From JANQIO01 sp965229625 (lineage in GTDB: Bacteria; Pseudomonadota; Gammaproteobacteria; Pseudomonadales; Halieaceae), in assembly GCA_965229625.1 (NCBI GenBank), contig CBDDJJ010000001.1, positions 310,001-374,000 on the forward strand: a stretch of DNA of 64,000 bases, written 5' to 3'. The notes beneath the pieces were generated by a model, which made no database searches, had not been told where the DNA came from, and saw only the letters and a list, made by a program, of their open reading frames with translations. The position numbers and the translations under genes are program-made. Positions 51,941 to 60,503 of the stretch are shown here, in pieces. The first letter of the stretch is position 1; each line of letters opens with the position of its first letter.

Positions 51941-53620
51941 ATGCCCGCCAGCGTGAAAAGCGACCTGCATATTGCCCGCGAAGCCAGCCCGCTGCCTATC
52001 AACGAAATCGGTGCAGGGCTGTCCATCCCCACAGATGCGCTGATCAGCTACGGCACCTCGAAAGCCAAGCTCAGCCACGACTATTGCGCATCGCTCGGCA
52101 GCAAGGCCGACGGCAAGCTGCTGCTGGTAACGGCGATTTCCCCGACCCCCATGGGCGAGGGCAAGACGGCGACCTCGGTCGGCCTGGCCGATGGCTTGCG
52201 CCATATCGGCAAAAACAGCCTGGTCTGCCTGCGGGAGCCCAGCCTGGGCCCGGTATTCGGCATGAAGGGCGGGGCGGCCGGCGGCGGCTATGCCCAGGTG
52301 CTGCCCATGGAGGACATCAACCTGCACTTTACCGGTGACCTGCACGCCATCGGCGCCGCCCACAACCTGCTGGCCGCCATGCTCGACAACCACCTGCACT
52401 GGGGCAATGCGCTGGACTTCGATGTGCGCCGACGCACCTGGGGGCGGGTAGTCGATATGAATGACCGCGCCCTGCGCCACCTGGTGGCCGGCCTGGGAGG
52501 ACCGGGCAACAGCCTGCCCCGGCAAACCGGCTTCGACATCACCGTGGCCTCGGAAGTGATGGCCATTTTCTGCCTGGCAGAGAACCTCGATGACCTGAAA
52601 CAGCGGCTGGGCCGGATCGTGGTCGGTTACAACAGCGCCGGGGACCGGATCAGGGCAGCGGACCTTGACGCCGACGGCGCCATGAGTGCCCTGTTGCGCG
52701 ATGCCCTGCAGCCGAACCTGGTGCAGACCCTCGAACATACGCCGGCACTGGTGCACGGGGGGCCGTTTGCCAATATCGCCCACGGCTGCAATTCCGTCAT
52801 CGCCACCCGCAGCGCCCTCAAGCTGGCGGATTACGTGGTCACCGAAGCGGGCTTCGGCTCTGACCTGGGCGCCGAGAAGTTCTTCAATATCAAGTGCCGG
52901 CAGGCGGGCCTGGCCCCCGCCGCCAGCGTGCTGGTAGCGACCGTACGGGCGCTGAAGTTCAACGGCGGTGCCGCCCAGGCTGCCTTGGAAACTGAAGACC
53001 TGGGCGCCCTGGAAGCCGGCCTGGTCAATCTCAAGCGCCACCTGGACAACCTCAGGGCCTTCGGCGCCCCGGTGGTCGTGGCGATCAACCGCTTCACCGC
53101 CGACAGTGACGCCGAACTGGCAATGCTGGCGGACTTTTGCGCGGCAGAGGGGGTTCGCGCTTGCCTGGCCAGCCACTGGGCCGACGGCGGCGCCGGCGCC
53201 GCCGAACTGGCGCAGGCCGTGGTGGAGGTCGCCGAGGAGGAAGCGGCACCCGCCTTCAGTTACCCCGCAGAGTTATCCCTGCTCGAGAAGATCGAGACCG
53301 TGGCCCGCAAGGTATACGGCGCCAGCGCCGTGGTGGCAGAGAAGAAAAGCCGCCGCCACCTGCAGGCCCTGGAAGATGCTGGCTTCGGCAACCTGCCAGT
53401 CTGTATGGCCAAAACCCCTTACAGCTTCACCGCCGATCCCGCCCTGAAAGGGGCACCGTCCGGCTTCGAACTGCCGGTTCGCGAGGTGCGCCTCTCGGCC
53501 GGGGCCGGCTTCGTCGTGGTGCTGTGTGGTGACCTCTTCACGATGCCCGGCCTACCTCGATCACCTGCCGCTGAGCGCATTACCGTGAATGGGAACGGCG
53601 AGATCGAGGGGCTCTTTTAG
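51941..53620 (+). CDS. fhs: Formate-tetrahydrofolate ligase
   Basis: A 559-residue protein with the ATP-binding motif TPMGEGKTATSVGL and the conserved REPSLGPVFGMKGGAAGGGY segment of FTHFS. It makes 10-formyl-THF from formate, THF and ATP in the cytoplasm. GGAGAAC precedes ATG. The length matches the family, and no other folate gene is adjacent. Its stop is followed by the cruciform element region and the convergent PPK2 gene. Confidence 0.95.
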   Translation: MPASVKSDLHIAREASPLPINEIGAGLSIPTDALISYGTSKAKLSHDYCASLGSKADGKLLLVTAISPTPMGEGKTATSVGLADGLRHIGKNSLVCLREPSLGPVFGMKGGAAGGGYAQVLPMEDINLHFTGDLHAIGAAHNLLAAMLDNHLHWGNALDFDVRRRTWGRVVDMNDRALRHLVAGLGGPGNSLPRQTGFDITVASEVMAIFCLAENLDDLKQRLGRIVVGYNSAGDRIRAADLDADGAMSALLRDALQPNLVQTLEHTPALVHGGPFANIAHGCNSVIATRSALKLADYVVTEAGFGSDLGAEKFFNIKCRQAGLAPAASVLVATVRALKFNGGAAQAALETEDLGALEAGLVNLKRHLDNLRAFGAPVVVAINRFTADSDAELAMLADFCAAEGVRACLASHWADGGAGAAELAQAVVEVAEEEAAPAFSYPAELSLLEKIETVARKVYGASAVVAEKKSRRHLQALEDAGFGNLPVCMAKTPYSFTADPALKGAPSGFELPVREVRLSAGAGFVVVLCGDLFTMPGLPRSPAAERITVNGNGEIEGLF

Positions 53621-53636
53621 AGTCGCTCCGTAGGCC

Positions 53637-53755
53637 GGGTGTGAACTGGGCATGCCTCTTCCAGGACACGCTACAAGCATGACGTCCATGTCTCGCTCGG
53701 GAACGGCCGTCCTGGCCGTTCACGGTCCTGGAAGAGGCATGCCCAGCTCACACCC
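53637..53755 (+). repeat. Cruciform element A
   Basis: A 119-bp element: outer arms 53637-53667 and 53725-53755 are 31 bp with one mismatch (53645/53747). Between them lie a 33-nt core (53668-53700) beginning ACGCTACAAGCATGAC and ending TGTCTCGCTCGG, an inner hairpin GAACGGCC/GGCCGTTC (53701-53708, 53714-53721) and ACG. It is related to element B in opposite orientation. It starts 16 bp past the fhs stop and may also act as a terminator. Confidence 0.85.
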
Positions 53756-53825
53756 TCTGACACAGCGACATCTCAGCTTGCCATCGGCGAAGCTCAGCAT
53801 CTGAAATTCTCTCGATGGAGCGCGG

Positions 53826-53933
53826 GCAGCCTGTAGGGCCCTTCCGGGACCGTATGCGGCCAGGGATGGCCGCATCCGAGCGAGACAGGGATGTCATGCT
53901 TGTAGCGTGTCCCGGAAGGGCCCTACAGGCTGC
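53826..53933 (-). repeat. Cruciform element B, inverted copy
   Basis: A 108-bp element: outer arms 53826-53850 and 53909-53933 are a perfect 25-bp dyad. On the minus strand the core (53908-53876) equals that of element A except at two positions; the inner hairpin is ATGCGGCC/GGCCGCAT (53868-53875 with 53854-53861). Stem sequences differ from A, yet complementarity is kept. Confidence 0.85.
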
Positions 53934-54010
53934 GCGTGCGGCTTTGGTAGGAAAGCCGATTCGAAGTTTGTCAGAAACTAGAAAACAGATTGGTCTTGCT
54001 GGGGCAGTTC

Positions 54011-55489
54011 TTACCCGAGCCGTTTCTCCAGCGCTTCGCAGAAGGTCTTGAGGATGTCGATGCGGGCGAAGCGTTTGTTGTTGCCGGGCACCAGGGTCCA
54101 GGGTGTGCTGGCGGTGCTGGTGTGGGCGACCATGTCGTGTACCGCCAGTTCGTAGTGGTGCCACTTTTCCCGGTTGCGCCAGTCTTCCTCGGTGATCTTG
54201 TGTTGCTTGTGCGGCGTTTCTTCCCGTAGCTGGAAGCGGGCCAGCTGCTCTTCCTCGGAGATGTGCAGCCAGAATTTCAACAGCACCGAGCCATGGTTTA
54301 CCAGCTGCTCCTCGAAGCGGTTGATCTCCGAGTAGGCGCGCTGCCACTCGTGGTCGGCGGCGAAACCCTCGACGCGCTCTACCAGTACCCGGCCGTACCA
54401 GGAGCGGTCAAAGAAGGTGAACTTGCCATCCCGGCCGAGCTGGCGCCAGAAGCGCCACAGGTAGTGGTGGGAGGCCTCTTCGTCGGTCGGTGCGGCGTAC
54501 TGCAGCAGGTGATAAAGGCGCGGATCGATGGACTGGGTAACGCGCCGAATGGCGCTGCCCTTGCCGGCGGCATCCCAGCCCTCGAACACGGCAATGCAGG
54601 CGACCTTCTCGCGACGAAGCTGCCAGGCCAGGTTTTCCAGGCGTTGCTGGTAGTGGTCGAGCTGTTCCTTGTATTCCTCGCTATCCAGGGCGGCGTCCAG
54701 CGGCACCCTGTCGAGCACCGTGGGTTGGGTGCCGTTGGTGGGCTGTAGCGGCGGGGTGACGGTGGGAGCGGGGGGCGGCTCGGCGAAGCGCGCAGCCAGG
54801 CGCTGCTGGACGATCTGGCCAGTGGAAAGCTCCCGGTAGTTGTCATCGGTGGCTTCAATCAGGTGCCAGGGACTGGGGCCGGTGTCGGTGGCCCGGATAG
54901 CCAGCTCGCTGATACGCACCAGGTTGGCGTAACCCTGCTGGAACTCATCGGAGGAATTCTCCGGCAGGTCGATATTGGTCAGCTCCCGTAGCTGGTCGGC
55001 GCGCAGGCGCTCCCGTGCTTCCTCCATCGGCAGGTGAAACCACAGCTTGATGACCAGGGCACCGTCGGCGCACAGCATTCGCTCCAGGTCCTCGATGCGC
55101 TGCATCTCCACATTGAGCTGGGCTTCGGTGATCGCGCCGCTGGCGGCATTCAAGATGGGGCGGGTGTACCAGGAGCCGAAGAAAATGCCGATGCGGCCGT
55201 TGGCGGGCAGGGCGCGCCAGAAACGCCACAGGTAGGGGCGCTCTTCCTCTTCATCGGAGTGGTCCCAGAAGGCGTGGGTCTCGATCAGCCGCGGGTCCAT
55301 CCACTCGTTGAGGCGGTGGACCACGGAACCCTTGCCGGCGCCTTCCACACCCGACACGATAATGATGACCGGGAAGTCGGCCCGTTCGAGCTGGAACTGC
55401 AGGCTCAGCAGCTGCTCACGCAGGGCAAGCACCGCGGTATTGAAATCCTTGCGCTTGAGTTTGCGCCCCAGCTCCAGGGTTTCAAACAC
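54011..55489 (-). CDS. pap: Polyphosphate:AMP phosphotransferase (tandem PPK2)
   Basis: A 492-residue protein with two PPK2 domains, each with a Walker A: GVEGAGKGS (about 48-56) and GWDAAGKGS (about 307-315). Each also has a Walker-B/lid pattern, FFGSWYTRP and FDRSWYGRV. Two-domain PPK2 enzymes are class II and phosphorylate AMP to ADP using polyphosphate. In the first copy RSWYGR-like residues read GSWYTR, so the second domain is probably the catalytic one. The gene is minus-strand, 66 bp after the class II aldolase gene. Confidence 0.93.
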   Translation of the reverse strand: MFETLELGRKLKRKDFNTAVLALREQLLSLQFQLERADFPVIIIVSGVEGAGKGSVVHRLNEWMDPRLIETHAFWDHSDEEEERPYLWRFWRALPANGRIGIFFGSWYTRPILNAASGAITEAQLNVEMQRIEDLERMLCADGALVIKLWFHLPMEEARERLRADQLRELTNIDLPENSSDEFQQGYANLVRISELAIRATDTGPSPWHLIEATDDNYRELSTGQIVQQRLAARFAEPPPAPTVTPPLQPTNGTQPTVLDRVPLDAALDSEEYKEQLDHYQQRLENLAWQLRREKVACIAVFEGWDAAGKGSAIRRVTQSIDPRLYHLLQYAAPTDEEASHHYLWRFWRQLGRDGKFTFFDRSWYGRVLVERVEGFAADHEWQRAYSEINRFEEQLVNHGSVLLKFWLHISEEEQLARFQLREETPHKQHKITEEDWRNREKWHHYELAVHDMVAHTSTASTPWTLVPGNNKRFARIDILKTFCEALEKRLG

Positions 55490-55522
55490 GCGAGCGCAAC
55501 CCCCGGCCCGGTTGCGGGCCGT

Positions 55523-55542
55523 GGCCCGGGCGTACCCGGGCC
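55523..55542 (-). terminator. GC-rich hairpin after class II aldolase gene
   Basis: GGCCCGGG (55523-55530) pairs with CCCGGGCC (55535-55542) around CGTA, in the 66-bp gap before the polyphosphate kinase gene. Without a T run, it is a weak terminator candidate. Confidence 0.35.
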
Positions 55543-55555
55543 TTGCCTGGAGCGA

Positions 55556-56350
55556 TCAGTTGAACAGGTCCGGCTGTTCGGTGCTGATCACGTCGTAGAG
55601 AGGCTGGAAGCTGAACCAGCCGGCCAGGTGGCTGCCCACCGTGTCGCGGGTCTTGAGCGCGGACTCTTGGCCGATTTTCACCGGCGTGCCGGCGGCCTCC
55701 GCCATTAGCTGGGCCTGGCAGCTGCGCTCCATGGTGATGAACCACCAGGCGGCTTCGTCGACGCTCTCACCGACGGTCAACAGGCCGTGGTTCTGGAGGA
55801 TGGCGGCCTTGCAGTCGCCCAACGCGGCGGCAATGCGCTCGCCCTCGGAGTTGTCCAGCACCACACCGGTGAAATCGTCGAACAGGGCGTGGTCTTCGTA
55901 GAAGGCGCAGGCATCCTGGGTCAGCGGGTCCAGCAGGCGGCCCAGGGAGGACCAGGTTTTGCCGTATACCGAATGAGAGTGAGCGGCGGCGGTCACGTTG
56001 GGCTTGGCCATGTGAATCTGGGAGTGGATCGTGAAGGCGGCACCGTTCAGCAGGCCCTGGCCTTCGACGATATTGCCCTTGTGGTCGACCCGGAGCAGGT
56101 CAGACACGGTCATCAGCTTGAAGGACTTGCCCATCGGGTTTACCCAGAAGTGGTCCTCATGCTCGGGGTCGCGCACGGTGATATGGCCGGCGACGCCCTC
56201 ATCGAAACCGAACTTGCCGAACAGGCGCAGCGCCGCGGCCAGCTTCTGCTTGCGTTCGGTGCGCTGGTCCTCGACGGACTGGGGTTGCTCGCTTACCATC
56301 TCGTCGGCGAGATCACTGTTCATGACAATCTTGTTGGCGGCTTCGCTCAT
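55556..56350 (-). CDS. Class II aldolase/adducin family protein
   Basis: A 264-residue protein of the class II aldolase fold. The metal-binding histidines appear in AAAHSHSVYG, with the third in NHGLLTVG. Family members include fuculose-phosphate aldolase and decarboxylases; this branch is close to eukaryotic adducin heads, with unknown substrates. About 30 residues before the fold (SEQPQSVEDQRTERKQKL) are not conserved. It faces the Crp/Fnr gene across 89 bp, hinting at regulation by it. Confidence 0.88.
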   Translation of the reverse strand: MSEAANKIVMNSDLADEMVSEQPQSVEDQRTERKQKLAAALRLFGKFGFDEGVAGHITVRDPEHEDHFWVNPMGKSFKLMTVSDLLRVDHKGNIVEGQGLLNGAAFTIHSQIHMAKPNVTAAAHSHSVYGKTWSSLGRLLDPLTQDACAFYEDHALFDDFTGVVLDNSEGERIAAALGDCKAAILQNHGLLTVGESVDEAAWWFITMERSCQAQLMAEAAGTPVKIGQESALKTRDTVGSHLAGWFSFQPLYDVISTEQPDLFN

Positions 56351-56439
56351 TGGCTTTCTCCCGTTGTCTGGCTGCCGTCGCTGTACCCCCCTGGGGAGTG
56401 GCTGACTGTAGCCGGTGTTGCTAGGTTAAGTTCCGTACT

Positions 56440-57045
56440 GTGAGTATAGAAAATTTGTTACAGCCCTGGTTAGCGCAGTGGGGCATTGCCGATGCCAGCG
56501 TGCTGGCAGACTGGCTCGTCGGCATGCAGCCCCTCGAGCTGCCCAGTGACCAGCACCTGGTTCGCGCCGGTGAGCGCAGCCAGGCCATCTACCTGGTGCG
56601 CCAGGGCCTGTTGCGGCTTTACTACACCGACAGCGAGGGCCGCGAGCGCAACAAGGCGTTCTATGGCGCCGGTGATATCACCGGCCCGGTCAGCGCCATC
56701 ATGAGCGAGCGGCCGGCCAGCTTTTCCATCCAGGCCCTGGAAACCAGTGACCTGATCGCTGCCGACCTCGCCCAGCTGCTGGCGCTGGCACCCTCGCACC
56801 CGGAGGTGTCCAGGCTGGTGATCCGCCTGCTCTCCGAGGCCTTCATGCGCAACGAGCAACGCGAGGCGCTGCTGCTGACCTGCAATGCCGAGCAGCGCTA
56901 CCGCTGGCTGCTGGACCACCAGCCGGAGCTGGTGGAGCGCATACCCCAGTACCATATCGCAGCCTACCTCGGTGTTGACGCGGTGTCGCTGTCACGTATC
57001 AAGCGCAAGCTGAATACTGCCAGCGCCGAGGGCTCGGCGCCTTAA
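56440..57045 (+). CDS. Crp/Fnr-type cyclic-nucleotide-binding regulator
   Basis: A 201-residue protein with the cNMP-binding beta-roll (about 15-125, with GERSQAIYLVRQGLLRLYY) and a compact C-terminal HTH (IPQYHIAAYLGVDAVSLSRIKRKL). No iron-sulfur Cys cluster is visible, so it is not an FNR. It starts with GTG. It is divergent from the class II aldolase gene and convergent with a LysR gene (6-bp gap). Ligand unknown. Confidence 0.88.
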   Translation: MSIENLLQPWLAQWGIADASVLADWLVGMQPLELPSDQHLVRAGERSQAIYLVRQGLLRLYYTDSEGRERNKAFYGAGDITGPVSAIMSERPASFSIQALETSDLIAADLAQLLALAPSHPEVSRLVIRLLSEAFMRNEQREALLLTCNAEQRYRWLLDHQPELVERIPQYHIAAYLGVDAVSLSRIKRKLNTASAEGSAP

Positions 57046-57051
57046 CATTTG

Positions 57052-57951
57052 CTAAGCCCGGGCGCTTTTCTCGACCGAGTCTTCACATAGCGCCAGCCAG
57101 GCCTTGAGGCCCGCCGAACGGTATTTCTGGCGATGCAGCACCAGCGACAGCTGGCGCCGGAAATCACGACCCGGCACCGCCACCGGAACCAGGGAGCCGC
57201 GCCGGAAGGCATCGTGAAGGCAGATTCGAGACAGGCAACCGAGTCCCAGGCCGGCTTCCACGGCGCGCTTGATGGCTTCGGTGTGCTGTAGCTCCAGGCT
57301 GATGTCCAGCTCCGGCAGGATCCCGGCCATGGCCCGGTCAAAGGCCTGGCGGGTACCGGAGCCCGGTTCCCGCACCACCCAGGGCGTGTTGCGGAGCTGC
57401 TCGTCGTTGACCGCGGCCAGTTGGGCGTAGGGGTGGCCGGGCGGGGCGAACACCACCAGTTTGTCCTGCCGCCAGGGCGTGAGGTCCAGATCAGGATGAC
57501 TCAGCTCCCCCTCGATCATGCCGACATCCAGCTCAAAGTTGACCAGTTGCTCAGCAATGCTGCGGGTATTGGCGACATGGAGGCTGACCTCGGCGCGGGG
57601 AAAGGCATCGCGAAACGCCGCCAGCATACCCACGGCCAGGTAGTTGCCGATCGTCAGGGTGGCCCCAACCCGCAGATTACCCGGTGCGCCACCCTGGGCG
57701 AGGCTGTCTTCCAGCTCCCTGGCACGTTCCAGCAACGCTTCAGCCTGAGGGTGAAGATGTTCACCTAACTCATTGATTTTAAGCCGCTTACCGACGCGTT
57801 CGAACAGTTGGACATCAAACTGGGACTCAAGATCTCGCAGCGCACTGCTGGCGGCGGACTGGGACATCGCCAGGGTGTCCGCGGCGCGGCTGAGGTTACC
57901 GTGGCGCGCGGTAGCCAGGAATACTTCCAGCTGGCGAAGGGTATAACGCAT
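57052..57951 (-). CDS. LysR-family transcriptional regulator (FinR-like position)
   Basis: A 299-residue LysR protein with HTH MRYTLRQLEVFLATARHG followed by LSRAADTLAMSQSAASSALR, and a LysR substrate-binding domain. It is divergent from the fpr gene, 108 bp away. In Pseudomonas, FinR lies in the same place and activates fpr under superoxide stress, so a redox regulator role is inferred. It may also autoregulate through the AT-rich shared region. Confidence 0.9.
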   Translation of the reverse strand: MRYTLRQLEVFLATARHGNLSRAADTLAMSQSAASSALRDLESQFDVQLFERVGKRLKINELGEHLHPQAEALLERARELEDSLAQGGAPGNLRVGATLTIGNYLAVGMLAAFRDAFPRAEVSLHVANTRSIAEQLVNFELDVGMIEGELSHPDLDLTPWRQDKLVVFAPPGHPYAQLAAVNDEQLRNTPWVVREPGSGTRQAFDRAMAGILPELDISLELQHTEAIKRAVEAGLGLGCLSRICLHDAFRRGSLVPVAVPGRDFRRQLSLVLHRQKYRSAGLKAWLALCEDSVEKSARA

Positions 57952-57962
57952 GGTGTGGGCGC

Positions 57963-57993
57963 TCTATATATGGAAAACCGAATAATAATATAG
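57963..57993. promoter_or_regulatory. AT-rich dyad between LysR gene and fpr
   Basis: CTATAT (57963-57968) and ATATAG (57988-57993) form an inverted pair in the AT-rich divergent region. This is a plausible LysR binding site with overlapping promoters for both genes. Confidence 0.45.
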
Positions 57994-58059
57994 AAAATAA
58001 CCATTTCATCAATAATGGGCGCAGGCGTAATCTGCTCCTCTCTTACTGGAGGAAATCCC

Positions 58060-58833
58060 ATGGCAAGCCTGTTGAAAGAAACAGTCACCGACGTCCACCA
58101 CTGGACCGACACGCTATTCAGCTTCAAGACCACCCGCGATCCGGGGTTCCGCTTCAAGAGTGGCTACTTCACGATGATTGGCCTGGAAGACGAGGGCCGG
58201 CCCCTGCTGCGCGCCTACAGCATGGCCAGCGCACACTACGAGGAGGAGCTGGAGTTTTTCAGCATCAAGGTGCAGGACGGCCCATTGACCTCGAAGCTGC
58301 AGCACATTCGCCCCGGTGATGAAATCCTGGTCAACAGCAAGGCCACCGGCACCCTGGTGGAGGACAACCTGCTGCCCGGCAAGCACCTTTACTTGATTGC
58401 CACCGGTACCGGGCTGGCGCCGTTCCTGAGCATTATTCGCGATCCGGAGATCTACGAGAACTTCGACAAGGTGATCCTGACCCACGGTTGCCGCTACGTC
58501 GACGAACTGGCCTACAAGGACATCATCACCGAGCACCTGCCCAACAACGAGTATTTCGGCGAGTTGGTACAGAAAAAACTGGTCTATTACCCGACCGTGA
58601 CCCGCGAGGATTTCCACACCATGGGCCGGCTCACCGACCTGATGGCCGAGGACAGGGTATCAGCGGATGTCGGCCTGCCCCCGATCTCGCCGGAGCAGGA
58701 TCGCTTCATGATTTGCGGCAGCCCCAGCATGCTCAGGGACTTCACCGCCATGCTGGATGCGCGTGGTTTCAGTGAGACCCGCAACGGCGATATCGGCCAC
58801 TACGTGATCGAACGGGCCTTCGTCGAGCAGTAG
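58060..58833 (+). CDS. fpr: Ferredoxin-NADP(+) reductase
   Basis: A 257-residue Fpr with FAD-binding RAYSMAS and NADPH-binding ATGTGLAPFLS, and the C-terminal HYVIERAFVEQ typical of bacterial subclass I FPRs. It exchanges electrons between NADPH and ferredoxin or flavodoxin, and could feed the Rieske oxygenase. GGAGGAAA six bases upstream supports ATG 58060; an earlier in-frame ATG (58015) lies before that ribosome site. Only one base separates its stop from the convergent GST gene. Confidence 0.94.
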   Translation: MASLLKETVTDVHHWTDTLFSFKTTRDPGFRFKSGYFTMIGLEDEGRPLLRAYSMASAHYEEELEFFSIKVQDGPLTSKLQHIRPGDEILVNSKATGTLVEDNLLPGKHLYLIATGTGLAPFLSIIRDPEIYENFDKVILTHGCRYVDELAYKDIITEHLPNNEYFGELVQKKLVYYPTVTREDFHTMGRLTDLMAEDRVSADVGLPPISPEQDRFMICGSPSMLRDFTAMLDARGFSETRNGDIGHYVIERAFVEQ

Positions 58834-58834
58834 C

Positions 58835-59572
58835 TCAGTCGAGCCCGCCGGTGGCGGGTGCCGGCCGGGCGCGCTGGTTGTAAAGCAGGGCCTTGAGGCG
58901 CTGGATCTCGTCTTCGGTCAGCTTTGAGTAGTCCTGGCCCTGGTCGTTACCGACGTCCATGCCCCGTTGCAGGGCCGGGCGTTCGCCCAGTTCAGTGAAC
59001 CAGCGCTTCACATACTTGAACTCGTCCAGGTCGATGCCTGCCTGCTCGTAGTAAGCCGCCCATGGGTAACAGGCCATATCGGCAATCGTGTAGTGATCGC
59101 CCGCCAGGTAGCGGCGGTCATACAGGCGGTTGTTCATCACCCCGTACAGGCGGTGCGTCTCGTCCATGAAACGGGTGAGGGCATAGCTCTGGTCGCCTTC
59201 CCGGTCCTTGAGCCGAGCGAAGTGGCCACGCTCGCCCATTTTCGGCCCCTGGTTGGCCATCTGCCACATCAACCACTGGTTCACCTCCCAGCGCTCGCGC
59301 AGGCTGTCACCGCCGAAGGCCTGGTACTTGTCCGCCAGGTACAGCATGCAGGCACCGGATTCGAACACCGAGATAGGCTCGCCACCATCCGCCGGTTCAT
59401 CATCGACGATGGCGGGCATGCGGTTGTTGGGGCTGATGGACAGGAAGCTGTCGGAGAACTGGTCGCCCATGCCGATATTGCAATACACCACGCGATAGGG
59501 AATCTCCGCCTCCTCCAGCAGTATGCTGACTTTCTTGCCGTTGGGGGTGGGCCAGTAATGCAGGTCGATCAT
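58835..59572 (-). CDS. Glutathione S-transferase family protein (YghU/YfcG-like)
   Basis: A 245-residue GST: N-terminal thioredoxin fold with SPNNRMPAIVD (cis-Pro) and FESGACMLYLADKY, then the helical domain with YTIADMACYPWA. The NxxxPAI and LxxWxxWQMANQGP layout resembles Ure2p/YghU/YfcG disulfide-reductase GSTs. Glutathione-dependent disulfide or peroxide reduction is inferred. It sits last in a minus-strand series after an SMP-30-like gene. Confidence 0.9.
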   Translation of the reverse strand: MIDLHYWPTPNGKKVSILLEEAEIPYRVVYCNIGMGDQFSDSFLSISPNNRMPAIVDDEPADGGEPISVFESGACMLYLADKYQAFGGDSLRERWEVNQWLMWQMANQGPKMGERGHFARLKDREGDQSYALTRFMDETHRLYGVMNNRLYDRRYLAGDHYTIADMACYPWAAYYEQAGIDLDEFKYVKRWFTELGERPALQRGMDVGNDQGQDYSKLTEDEIQRLKALLYNQRARPAPATGGLD

Positions 59573-59593
59573 GTTGTGGGTACCTTGTTGTTG

Positions 59594-60466
59594 TCAGGGC
59601 AGGCCGGCGTGAGGTGTATTGACCCGGATCATTTCGATCTTGCCGGTGCGGGCTGCGGCGGCGGCCCGGTGGTCTGAGCTGGCCGCGGTAACGGCAAACA
59701 GGGTACAGCCGTCTTCGCCGCCGAGCATGCAGGCATAGCAGAACTGGCTGGTTTCCACACGCTGTACTACGGTGCCGCCTTCAGCGACGCAAATCACCTC
59801 CGGCGCCAGTGCGTTGGCCACCCATACCTGGCGTTTCTCGTTCAGGCAGATGCCGTCCGGGGCGATGCCCTCCAGCGGCGCCCAGATTCGGCGGTTCTCC
59901 AGTTTGCCGCCGCTGCCGATATCAAAGGCCGTCAGGCAGCCGCCCAGGGTTTCAGCGACGATCAGGGTAGTGCCGTCCGGCGTCACCACGGTGCCGTTGG
60001 GAAAGTGCATCTCAGCCGAGGCCACCGCAACGCTGCCGCCCGGGTCCACCCGCACCAGGTTGGTGGTGGGGTGGTCAAGGATGACGTCGGTGCCACGGGC
60101 TTCCAGCTCTGCGTCCAGGTCGAAGCCAAAGTTGCCGACCCAGGCGCGACCCACGCCGTCTACCACCATGTCGTTGCAGAGATGGGCGGTGTATTGCTGC
60201 AGATCCGCATAGTCTGAAAAGCTGCCATCCACTTCACGCACCAGCAGCTTGCGCGCTTTCATCGCCACGACCAGCAGCCGGCCGTCCGGCAGCCAGCCGA
60301 GGCCAGAGGGCTGGTCGTCGAGCTCGAACTCGGTGCGCAGGTCGCCGCTACCACTCACAGACTTGACGGCGTGATCGTAGAAATCGCTGAACCAGAGCCG
60401 GCCTTCGCGCCAGCGCGGGCCCTCGCCGAAGTGGAGTCCTTCTACCAGGGTGGTGGTGTCTGCCAT
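59594..60466 (-). CDS. SMP-30/gluconolactonase-family protein
   Basis: A 290-residue six-bladed beta-propeller. The metal-binding residues of SMP-30 appear as Glu in FGEGPRW, Asn/Asp in LCNDMVVDGVGRAWVGN and Asp in APDGICLN. It probably hydrolyses a lactone or ester. ATG 60466 follows AAGGAG; an upstream in-frame extension to 60595 overlaps the ribosome site and is rejected. It is 37 bp after the gene for a small unknown protein and 21 bp before the GST gene. Confidence 0.9.
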   Translation of the reverse strand: MADTTTLVEGLHFGEGPRWREGRLWFSDFYDHAVKSVSGSGDLRTEFELDDQPSGLGWLPDGRLLVVAMKARKLLVREVDGSFSDYADLQQYTAHLCNDMVVDGVGRAWVGNFGFDLDAELEARGTDVILDHPTTNLVRVDPGGSVAVASAEMHFPNGTVVTPDGTTLIVAETLGGCLTAFDIGSGGKLENRRIWAPLEGIAPDGICLNEKRQVWVANALAPEVICVAEGGTVVQRVETSQFCYACMLGGEDGCTLFAVTAASSDHRAAAAARTGKIEMIRVNTPHAGLP

Positions 60467-60503
60467 GGGGGGCTCCTTGTTTATCGCCAGGCCGTGGCCG
60501 GGT

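Larger units (their letters stand above)
53621..54010. other. Intergenic region, 390 bp, holding two inverted cruciform elements
   Basis: This is the gap between convergent fhs and the polyphosphate kinase gene. It contains two related hairpin-forming elements in opposite orientation (listed separately) with 70 bp between them. No protein gene is supported. Confidence 0.8.

Noticed and set aside
51866..53176. Minus-strand frame of 436 codons
   Set aside because: Antisense to formate-THF ligase, which has full-length family motifs.
53637..53933. Integron attC sites or CRISPR repeats
   Set aside because: There is no RYYYAAC-type core, no integrase, and only two inverted copies without spacers of regular length.
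53815..54051. 78-codon plus-strand frame through element B
   Set aside because: It is composed of the palindrome itself and runs into the convergent kinase gene; no ribosome site or motif.
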